Below, one piece after another: positions 1-3,901 of a stretch of DNA of 5,970 bases (its first letter is position 1; every line of letters starts with the position of its first letter). Origin of the DNA: Streptosporangiaceae bacterium (lineage in GTDB: Bacteria > Actinomycetota > Actinomycetes > Streptosporangiales > Streptosporangiaceae). A model generated the notes under the pieces. That model was not told the origin of the DNA. It made no database searches and worked only from the letters and a program-made list of their open reading frames with translations. Position numbers and translations under genes: made by a program. The DNA lies in assembly GCA_030040815.1 (NCBI GenBank), contig JASHSZ010000606.1, forward strand, positions 1 through 5,970, written 5' to 3'.

Positions 1-1009
1 CGTTGGCGTAGTACACGATCGACGACTGCCAGTTGGCGGAGAGCTCCGAGGCTGTCGGGATCTTGGTGTCCGAGTAGATGATGAAGAAGGCCGCCACCAT
101 GAGCAGGATGACGCCCGCCACGAAGCCGCCGGCCAGGGCCAGCACCTTCTTCACGGTCCAGTGCCGCCACCAGTCGCCGGAGCGCAGCCACCGCCGGAAT
201 CGCTCCCTGGCGCCGCCTGAGTAGCGGCCGCCGCCGTAACCACCGCCCCGACCGCTCCCGCCGCGACCCGCACCGCCGACGCGGGTACCCGGCCGGACAG
301 CGGTCCGGGTACCGGTCTGGCCACCTTGCCAGCGGTCGTCCCGCGGTCGCAGCGCCGTACCGGCGCGGCCGGAGCCGTCGGCGTATCCGCGCGACCGGCT
401 CGACCAGTCCGCAGCGGCGCGGCTGGCCGCCGAGGCGCGCTTGCCAAGCTTGCTCTTCAGGTCGCCGGCGGTCTGGCTGAACTGGTCAGTCCACTCCCGC
501 CACCGAGAGTCGCTGCGCTGCCGCTGCCCGCTACGAGCCCGGGCCGCGATCATCCCGGTCCAGGTCGGCGCCTCGCGCCGGGAGCCGTTGCCGTACCCGG
601 CCGCGTGACCGGTCCCGTTGCCGTAACCCGCGGGGCGGCCGGTCCCGTTGCCGTAACCCGCGGGGCGGCCGGTCCCGTTGCCGTAACCCGCGGGGCGGCC
701 GGTCCCGTTGCCGTAACCCGCGGAGCGGCCGGTCCCGTTGCCGTAACCCGCGGAGCGGCCGGTCCCGTTGCCGTTCGATGGCCCTGAACCACGCGGCGAC
801 GCGTGCCGCCCCGAACCGTTGCTCCCGCGCCCGCCCTGCGCCCGCGACTGCCGGTCACCGAGGCCCGGGCTGCCCTGCCCGCGCGAGGCCCGCCCGCCTT
901 CCCACGGCTGGTAACGGTCCTGGCTGGCCGACTGAGCACGCCGCTGGCCGCGGTAGCCCGGGTCGTCCTGCTCCTGCCAGTACGACCCGGGCAAGTCTGG
1001 GTTACTCAC
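1..1009 (-). CDS. Class A penicillin-binding protein (transglycosylase/transpeptidase), N-terminal part, runs off the left edge
   Basis: Bifunctional peptidoglycan synthase of the PBP1/PonA type: it polymerises lipid II and cross-links the glycan strands on the outer face of the membrane. Only 336 codons are visible. Residues 1 to about 288 form a low-complexity Gly/Arg/Gln/Ser-rich cytoplasmic tail, including a 10-residue repeat at about residues 77-146. Residues 289-312 are one hydrophobic segment (VLALAGGFVAGVILLMVAAF...) preceded by basic residues RRWLRS and KK, as expected for a signal anchor. After it comes SDTKIPTASELSANWQSSIV, which matches the family's stretch just before the glycosyltransferase-51 domain. 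The catalytic domains lie outside the window. The GTG at 1009-1007 is chosen because GAGGA lies just upstream and an in-frame TGA sits further upstream with no other start between. It follows the DUF5318 gene on the same strand after 161 bp. The family call rests on the juxtamembrane region; the tail alone would not identify it. Confidence 0.88.
   Translation of the reverse strand, partial: MSNPDLPGSYWQEQDDPGYRGQRRAQSASQDRYQPWEGGRASRGQGSPGLGDRQSRAQGGRGSNGSGRHASPRGSGPSNGNGTGRSAGYGNGTGRSAGYGNGTGRPAGYGNGTGRPAGYGNGTGRPAGYGNGTGHAAGYGNGSRREAPTWTGMIAARARSGQRQRSDSRWREWTDQFSQTAGDLKSKLGKRASAASRAAADWSSRSRGYADGSGRAGTALRPRDDRWQGGQTGTRTAVRPGTRVGGAGRGGSGRGGGYGGGRYSGGARERFRRWLRSGDWWRHWTVKKVLALAGGFVAGVILLMVAAFFIIYSDTKIPTASELSANWQSSIVYYAN
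571..780 (-). repeat. 30-bp tandem repeat array encoding GYGNGTGRPA-type decapeptides
   Basis: Six 30-bp units fill 601-780 in register. The three at 631-720 are identical. The unit at 721-750 differs by one base, giving GYGNGTGRSA. The unit at 751-780 carries that same change and diverges at its end, giving SNGNGTGRSA. The unit at 601-630 reads GYGNGTGHAA, and a degenerate seventh unit at 571-600 reads GYGNGSRREA. The pattern of identical central units and decayed outer units is typical of a minisatellite that expands and contracts by slippage or unequal crossover. Because the unit is a multiple of three, length change would not break the PBP frame. The array lies in the cytoplasmic tail of the PBP. 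Confidence 0.95.
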
Positions 1010-1170
1010 GCGTCCTCGCTTGTCTGGGGGTACGAGCGATTGCTCGCGCGTGACGGTACGTCAGAGGACACACGTTACCTGCCGATACCAGTTATCCCGG
1101 CACATATAGCGACACACTCGCATCCGGCTGGACCAACCGGCGGCCCGCAAAGCCGCCCTGACCTGCCCGC
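1010..1170 (-). other. Intergenic region between the DUF5318 gene and the PBP gene, with a leader hairpin
   Basis: This 161-bp gap upstream of the PBP start should hold its promoter unless the two genes are cotranscribed. A hairpin is visible at 1033-1046 (CGAGC, 4-base loop, GCTCG), ending 24 bases upstream of the GTG in transcript sense, so it would sit in the 5' leader. A/T-rich patches at about 1096-1111 (minus strand TATATG and GATAAC) could supply a -10 element, but I see no convincing -35 partner at normal spacing. No terminator with a T-tract follows the DUF5318 stop. Confidence 0.4.
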
Positions 1171-1569
1171 TTACTCGCTGGCCCTGGCCCGTCGGCTACG
1201 CCGGGGAGCCGGCTCGCCAGTGCCGAGTGTGTAGGACGACGCGAGGTGGTTCCAGGCACAACTCTGGCAGACCTCGACGACGTAGACCCGGAACTCGGCA
1301 TATTCCGCAGCCATTTCGTCCAGCTCTGGCCCGCGTTTTACTCTTCCTTCGTAGCGGCCGAGCTCGTCGCCGTAGACGTAAGTGACATGGGTCAGCTTCA
1401 TCTTCCGGCAGATGGGGCAGGTGACGTCGGTGGGCTCCCCGTGAAACTTGGCGGCGCGCAGCAGGTACGGATGGGCGTCGCAGACGTCGGTCACGGTCGT
1501 GCGACCGGCCAGCACCGCGGCGAGGGTAGCTCGCCGTGCCAGGCCGTAGTCCACGACCGATCGCCTCAT
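1171..1569 (-). CDS. DUF5318 family protein (two-CxxC zinc-ribbon-like)
   Basis: A 132-residue protein of an actinobacterial family of unknown function, recognised from its N-terminus (MRRSVVDYGLARRA), the TDVCDAHPYLLRAA segment, and the core LTHVTYVYGDELG and EFRVYVVEVCQSC. Two CxxC pairs, CPIC at 51-54 and CQSC at 101-104, are spaced as in a zinc ribbon; zinc binding is inferred. The C-terminal 15 residues are Arg/Ala-rich and probably disordered. Length is normal for the family as I recall it. There is no signal peptide or membrane segment. The ATG at 1569 is preceded by a weak Shine-Dalgarno-like GTAGGT. In other actinobacteria a family member precedes a class A PBP gene, as it does here, suggesting a conserved link with cell-wall synthesis, though no function is established. 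It ends with TAA. Confidence 0.85.
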   Translation of the reverse strand: MRRSVVDYGLARRATLAAVLAGRTTVTDVCDAHPYLLRAAKFHGEPTDVTCPICRKMKLTHVTYVYGDELGRYEGRVKRGPELDEMAAEYAEFRVYVVEVCQSCAWNHLASSYTLGTGEPAPRRSRRARASE

Positions 1570-1583
1570 GTGCGACCTACTTT

Positions 1584-1635
1584 GCCACCCCGAGCAGGGA
1601 GTTTGCTGGGATGGTGGCTCTCATTGGTGGCTTTT
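1584..1635. repeat. GCCACC/GGTGGC inverted and direct repeats in the DUF5318-int divergent region
   Basis: The 112-bp region between the divergent DUF5318 and int genes contains GCCACC at 1584-1589 and its complement GGTGGC at 1613-1618, with an inner pair AGCA (1593-1596) and TGCT (1604-1607). Together they make an imperfect stem-loop with a 7-base apical loop. A second GGTGGCT follows 13 bp after the first, at 1626-1632. These elements lie just upstream of the int -10 candidate and in the DUF5318 5' leader. They could be an operator, an integrase arm site or part of the left attachment site; the sequence does not decide between these. No tRNA gene is visible here. Confidence 0.5.
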
Positions 1636-1637
1636 GG

Positions 1638-1646
1638 TGCTAGGAT
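1638..1646 (+). promoter_or_regulatory. Extended -10 promoter candidate for int
   Basis: TGC directly followed by TAGGAT (1641-1646) makes an extended -10 element resembling the housekeeping-sigma consensus TGnTAnnnT. A start point near 1653 would give a leader of about 30 nt. No good -35 hexamer lies 16-19 bp upstream, which is tolerated by extended -10 promoters. The GGTGGC repeats at 1613-1632 overlap the -35 zone, so a protein bound there would repress or control it (inference). Confidence 0.45.
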
Positions 1647-1681
1647 GGTGCCCTGAGCAGCACTGATGGAGGGCAGCGGAG

Positions 1682-2827
1682 ATGGCGCGCAGAGGCACTG
1701 GGCACCTCTACTACGAGCACGACCAAGACACCGCATGTAGAGATGCTAGGCAACACCGCTCGTGTAGCGGAAGGTGGAAGGGCGTTGCAGCCCGCATAGT
1801 CGATGGCAAGCGCAAGCGGTACGTTGTCACGGCCAGCACCAAGACCAAGTGCGCCGAGCTACTGGCGGCCAAGCTTGCCGACCTCAAGCAGGGCATCAAG
1901 CCCGAGGCCAGCTACACCGTGGCGCAGTGCGTTAGCGACTACCTGAGCTATGAGCCAGGCATCACGGACGACACCAGGAAGCGCAACCAGTACGCGGTGG
2001 CACCGCTGTTGGAGGTGGTGGGCGGCATGCGGCTAGACAAGCTGGAGGCAGGCGACGTGGAGCGCGCCCTCAGCATCATGGCCAAGGGATACAGCACCAG
2101 CAGCATCAAGCACGGGCATGGCGTGCTGACCAGGGCCATCGGGAGGGCAGTCAAGCACCGGCTCGTGTCGTGGAACGCCTCGCAACAGGCCAGCAGGCCC
2201 AACGGGCACGCAGCAGGGCGGCCGAGCAAGGCCATGACCCGAGACGTGCTACAGCGACTGCTGGACACCTGCGCCAGTGACGCGCGGATCGGCAGCTACC
2301 TCATCGTGAGCGGGATGTCCGGCATCCGGCCCGAGGAAGCACGGGCGCTCGGGTGGGACCATGTGGACCTTGAGGCTGGCGTGATCGCCGTGTGGCGGTC
2401 CACCAGGGCATCGGGTGACACCAAGACGGCGGCCAGCAGGCGGACGCTAGGCATCGGCACGCTCGCCGTGGAGGCCCTACAGCGACGGCTGGCCCAACAG
2501 CAGGATGAGCCGGGTAACAGCCATGGGCTCGTATTCACCACCAGCAGAGGCACCGCGCTAGACCCGAACAACGTGCGGCATGCGATGCAGCGGCTCACCA
2601 AGGCAGCAGGGCTCGGCGAAAACTGGTCACCCAGAGAGCTACGACACACGTTCGTGAGCATCATGTCCGAGGCAGGCGTGCCGCTGGAGGAAGTCAGCAG
2701 GCTGGTCGGCCACAGCAACCTCCAGACCACGAGCACGATCTACCGCCGCGAGCTACGGCCCACCCTGCAAGCCGGGGCCACCGTAATGGATGCCGTGATG
2801 AGCAAGCCGGTAGCGGCGCTGACGTAG
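1682..2827 (+). CDS. int: Tyrosine site-specific recombinase (integrase) of an integrative element
   Basis: A 381-residue phage/AICE-type integrase that integrates and excises the element between attP and attB. The N-terminal arm-binding region (about 1-75) starts with a Cys/His-containing stretch (H13, C19, H25, C28) and SGRWKGV. The SAM-like core-binding domain spans about 78-170 and the catalytic domain about 180-375. Visible active-site residues are R216 in SGIRPEEA, K248 in DTKTA, R321 in SPRELRHTF, H344 in LVGHSN and nucleophile Y354 in TIYRRELRP. The usual HxxR histidine is Arg (R318), as I recall from actinobacterial integrases with PRELRH. The family's catalytic residues are otherwise present and the length is normal, so it looks active. 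The ATG is supported by GGAGG at 1668-1672 and an in-frame TGA at 1664-1666. It is divergent from the DUF5318 gene, and its AGC/AGG/CTA-rich codon use differs from both flanks, consistent with transfer. Confidence 0.95.
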   Translation: MARRGTGHLYYEHDQDTACRDARQHRSCSGRWKGVAARIVDGKRKRYVVTASTKTKCAELLAAKLADLKQGIKPEASYTVAQCVSDYLSYEPGITDDTRKRNQYAVAPLLEVVGGMRLDKLEAGDVERALSIMAKGYSTSSIKHGHGVLTRAIGRAVKHRLVSWNASQQASRPNGHAAGRPSKAMTRDVLQRLLDTCASDARIGSYLIVSGMSGIRPEEARALGWDHVDLEAGVIAVWRSTRASGDTKTAASRRTLGIGTLAVEALQRRLAQQQDEPGNSHGLVFTTSRGTALDPNNVRHAMQRLTKAAGLGENWSPRELRHTFVSIMSEAGVPLEEVSRLVGHSNLQTTSTIYRRELRPTLQAGATVMDAVMSKPVAALT

Positions 2828-2864
2828 GGCGAGAGCCGACATGGGCGCAGGCCGCGATGCGCAC

Positions 2865-2989
2865 ATAGATTCTAGAAACTTGACTTTTCGCGCCCTGTAA
2901 CCCCCGCTTGGCGGCCCCAGCGTCATCGTCGCCTGGCGGCAATCTCAACGGAATCCGTTGCTACAGGGCAGGCTGGCAACAGAATCTAT
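2865..2989. repeat. Two nested perfect inverted repeats (9 bp and 8 bp)
   Basis: The outer pair is ATAGATTCT at 2865-2873 and AGAATCTAT at 2981-2989, a perfect 9-bp match. The inner pair is GCCCTGTA at 2892-2899 and TACAGGGC at 2962-2969, a perfect 8-bp match. The gaps between outer and inner arms differ (18 bp on the left, 11 bp on the right), so this is not one continuous palindrome. The outer left arm overlaps the palindrome TTCTAGAA (2870-2877). Paired inverted arms around a core would fit recombinase or excisionase arm sites or a replication origin; as RNA they could close a large structured loop. Confidence 0.75.
2946..2960. promoter_or_regulatory. 15-bp palindrome, operator-like
   Basis: CAACGGA at 2946-2952 and TCCGTTG at 2954-2960 are perfect complements around a single central A. 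A 7+1+7 dyad is the size expected for a dimeric repressor or excisionase operator. It sits between the arms of the nested inverted repeats, just left of the inner right arm. No open reading frame starts nearby, so its target is unknown. Confidence 0.5.
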
Positions 2990-3010
2990 CGTTATGCTGC
3001 CGAGCGATAG

Positions 3011-3028
3011 CGTGGCTACACGGCCACG
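3011..3028 (+). terminator. GC-rich hairpin downstream of int, weak terminator candidate
   Basis: CGTGGC (3011-3016) and GCCACG (3023-3028) form a perfect 6-bp stem with the 6-base loop TACACG. A TTTT run follows about eight bases later rather than directly, so intrinsic termination would be weak. It may end the int transcript or be part of a larger structured region. Confidence 0.3.
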
Positions 3029-3074
3029 GAGCGTGATTTTACTATCCCTTTACACCCTAACTAGCGGCGCGAAC

Positions 3075-3083
3075 TGGTAATAC
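3075..3083 (+). promoter_or_regulatory. Extended -10 promoter candidate for the xis leader
   Basis: TGG followed by TAATAC (3078-3083) is a good extended -10. The start point would fall near 3089-3091. The resulting RNA would begin with a GAGGG/CCCTC hairpin (3089-3093 with 3106-3110) and meet the T-tract of the first terminator about 50 nt later. The -35 region at 17-18 bp spacing is poor. If active, it would give a 5' leader of about 185 nt before the xis ATG at 3276, or a short RNA of about 50 nt if termination occurs at 3142. Confidence 0.45.
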
Positions 3084-3113
3084 AAGTAGAGGGGTATTCT
3101 CTGAGCCCTCGTA

Positions 3114-3142
3114 GCCACCTGGTAACACTGGGTGGCTTTTTT
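3114..3142 (+). terminator. Intrinsic terminator or attenuator 1 upstream of xis
   Basis: GCCACC (3114-3119) and GGTGGC (3131-3136) form a perfect 6-bp GC-rich stem around an 11-base loop, followed immediately by six T residues (3137-3142). This is a textbook rho-independent terminator shape, which is not very common in high-GC actinobacteria. It could end int readthrough or act as an attenuator in the leader starting near 3090. It is followed by CATGCCCG, the same sequence that follows the second hairpin at 3275-3282. Confidence 0.65.
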
Positions 3143-3282
3143 CATGCCCGGCTTCACCAGGACGCCGGGTCAGGCTGATGGCAGCATGCCTGAAGGAGGC
3201 GGTAGCTAGCGGCAGGTGCCGTAGTGGCACGGCAGCGAGGTAACCAGGGCGAGCCCAGCCGGGCCGCCCTTTTTCATGCCCG
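3138..3282 (+). repeat. 13-bp direct repeat TTTTTCATGCCCG, each copy after a hairpin
   Basis: TTTTTCATGCCCG occurs at 3138-3150 and 3270-3282, 132 bp apart. In both places it follows directly on a GC-rich stem, so the repeated unit is hairpin, T-tract, CATGCCCG. The first copy opens a 21-codon reading frame (3144-3209) and the second opens xis. The stems themselves differ in sequence, so it is not a simple long duplication. Confidence 0.7.
3247..3274 (+). terminator. Terminator-like hairpin directly abutting the xis ATG
   Basis: GGGC (3247-3250) and GCCC (3266-3269) form the outer stem, and GCCC (3253-3256) with GGGC (3261-3264) the inner stem, around the loop AGCC. A run of five T residues (3270-3274) follows, and the ATG at 3276 begins after one C. 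If it terminates transcription, xis is off unless the hairpin is disrupted. If xis is translated from this ATG, the hairpin occupies the place where a ribosome binding site should be. It therefore looks regulatory rather than a plain gene end. Confidence 0.55.
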
Positions 3283-3506
3283 AGACCAAGAGTCCAGAGA
3301 GAGGCAAGCAGTTGCAGGCAGTCAAGCGGGGCGAGCAGGTAGCACGGGCAGCCGTGTCGCCAGATGAGGCGGCACTGATGGTCGGGCTATCACGCAGCCG
3401 CATCTACCAACTGATCGGCAGCGGAGAGCTACGCAGCATCAAGGTCGGCAGGCGACGGCTGGTGCCAATGAGCGCCATCAGCGAACTGCTCGGAGAGGCG
3501 GCGTAG
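3276..3506 (+). CDS. xis: Excisionase-type HTH protein (MerR-like, helix-turn-helix 17 family)
   Basis: A 76-residue basic DNA-binding protein. Residues about 27-72 form a winged-helix HTH of the excisionase type: SPDEAALMVGLSRSRIYQLI (helix-turn-helix), then GSGELRSIKVGRRRLVP (wing) and a final helix SAISELL. Such proteins bend DNA at attachment sites to favour excision by the integrase, or act as small regulators. Position 448 bp downstream of int on the same strand supports the recombination role. The ATG at 3276 is the first start after an in-frame TAG (3222-3224) but has no Shine-Dalgarno sequence and abuts a terminator-like hairpin. The TTG at 3312, seven bases after GAGAGAGG (3297-3304), would give a 64-residue protein with the domain intact and is a serious alternative. 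Translation is probably coupled to the next gene, which begins two bases after the TAG. Confidence 0.85.
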   Translation: MPETKSPERGKQLQAVKRGEQVARAAVSPDEAALMVGLSRSRIYQLIGSGELRSIKVGRRRLVPMSAISELLGEAA

Positions 3507-3508
3507 TC

Positions 3509-3808
3509 ATGGTGGCGGCAGACGACTGGACGGAGCCATGGCCCGGATACATGGTGGCCGTACTGGCCGCGCCAGCGATAGCGCATGAGCAGCACATCCT
3601 GCCCAAGCTCTACGCGGACATCGCGGATGCAGGACTCATCGGAGAGCGGGACACGGCGGCCATCGTGATGCTGGCCATGGCAAGTCTCCGTTTCGACCGT
3701 GAGCACATCGTGTCCGTGGCCATCAAAGGACAGTCTGAGTGTGGTCACCTGAACTGGCCCCGGCTGGCCGGTGTTTCTTCACGGATTCTGGCCCCGCCTG
3801 GGTGGTGA
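3509..3808 (+). pseudogene. Small gene of unknown function, 3' end replaced by IS21-family sequence
   Basis: I do not recognise this protein. The first 75 or so residues look native: an acidic/Trp-rich start (ADDWTEPWPGYM), a moderately hydrophobic stretch (VAVLAAPAIA) and probable amphipathic helices (LPKLYADIADAGLI, DTAAIVMLAMASLRF). The hydrophobic parts are too short or polar for a confident membrane protein. From about residue 76 the frame enters the left end of the insertion sequence and encodes about 24 fortuitous residues up to the TGA at 3806-3808. The ATG at 3509 has GGAGAGG at 3492-3498, lies two bases after the xis stop, and the two genes should be cotranscribed. The function is likely within the element's maintenance or regulation by position only. 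The lost native tail may be short, so activity cannot be excluded. Confidence 0.6.
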
Positions 3809-3859
3809 CTGCGGCGGTGGTGGGACGGCGTGTCGTCACGAATTGTGGCCCCACCCTGG
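3745..3859 (+). repeat. Three subterminal repeats of the IS21 left end (transposase binding sites)
   Basis: Three related 23-24 bp copies start with TCAC and contain TGGCCCC: 3745-3767, 3779-3801 and 3836-3859. Copies 1 and 2 match at 17 of 23 positions. Copy 3 needs one extra base to align. The shared core is TCAC, about six variable bases, TGGCCCC, then a CTGG end. IS21-family elements carry several such repeats at each end as binding sites for IstA. The first copy probably includes part of the terminal inverted repeat. Confidence 0.8.
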
Positions 3860-3901
3860 TTCTGATCTTCGCGTTAATGTCGCCGACGCGGAGGTCGGGG
3901 A

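Larger units (their letters stand above)
2828..3275. other. Non-coding int-xis region rich in inverted repeats and hairpins
   Basis: I see no credible gene in these 448 bases. The stretch is unusually dense in symmetric elements: nested inverted repeats (2865-2989), a 15-bp palindrome (2946-2960), a hairpin (3011-3028), a promoter candidate (3075-3083), and two terminator-like hairpins (3114-3142 and 3247-3274). A small stem GCGCA/TGCGC (2845-2849 with 2858-2862) lies soon after the int stop and has no T-tract. TGCCGT/ACGGCA (3217-3222 with 3229-3234) can form a 6-bp stem that competes with GTGCC/GGCAC (3216-3220 with 3226-3230). Position between int and xis suggests recombination control sites or an RNA leader that regulates xis. 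Confidence 0.7.
1570..3735 (+). mobile_element. Left part of a putative integrative element (AICE or prophage-like); boundaries not resolved
   Basis: An integrase gene, an excisionase-type HTH gene and a small unknown gene lie together on the plus strand, in a block whose codon use differs from the host genes on the left and the IS on the right. The block begins directly beside the host DUF5318 gene. The left attachment site is expected in 1570-1681, but no tRNA 3' end or clear core repeat identifies it. The right part is hidden behind the IS21-family insertion. The start coordinate is the end of the neighbouring host gene and the end coordinate is the approximate IS junction; both are inferred limits. 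Confidence 0.55.

Noticed and set aside
571..780. CRISPR-like array
   Set aside because: The units are adjacent with no spacers and encode protein repeats in the PBP frame.
326..939. Long open frames on both strands across the repeat array, encoding repeats such as VAVTRGAAGP or TATGPAAPRV
   Set aside because: The 30-bp unit is a multiple of three, so frames stay open through the array. The PBP frame alone links to a membrane segment and a conserved domain.
1246..1656. Plus-strand frame of 136 codons opposite the DUF5318 gene
   Set aside because: It is antisense to a recognised conserved gene, lacks known motifs, and would run through the int promoter region.
1948..2948. Several minus-strand frames of 84-146 codons opposite and just past int
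   Set aside because: They are complements of the integrase gene with Ser/Leu/Arg-rich unrecognisable products. The one at 2694-2948 also extends into the non-coding region, with no supporting motif.
3086..3165. tRNA-like stretch with GGTAA loop and stems near the first terminator
   Set aside because: No acceptor stem pairing, no T-arm GGTTCGA-like loop and no proper anticodon arm could be built. A terminator explains the stem and T-tract.
3224..3366. GTG-started plus-strand frame overlapping the xis start
   Set aside because: The AAGGAGG at 3193-3199 is about 24 bases away, too far to serve it, and the product has no recognisable features.
3404..3748. Minus-strand frame of 114 codons opposite xis and the unknown gene
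   Set aside because: The His/Arg-rich product has no domain, and the opposite strand has two genes with good context and coupling.
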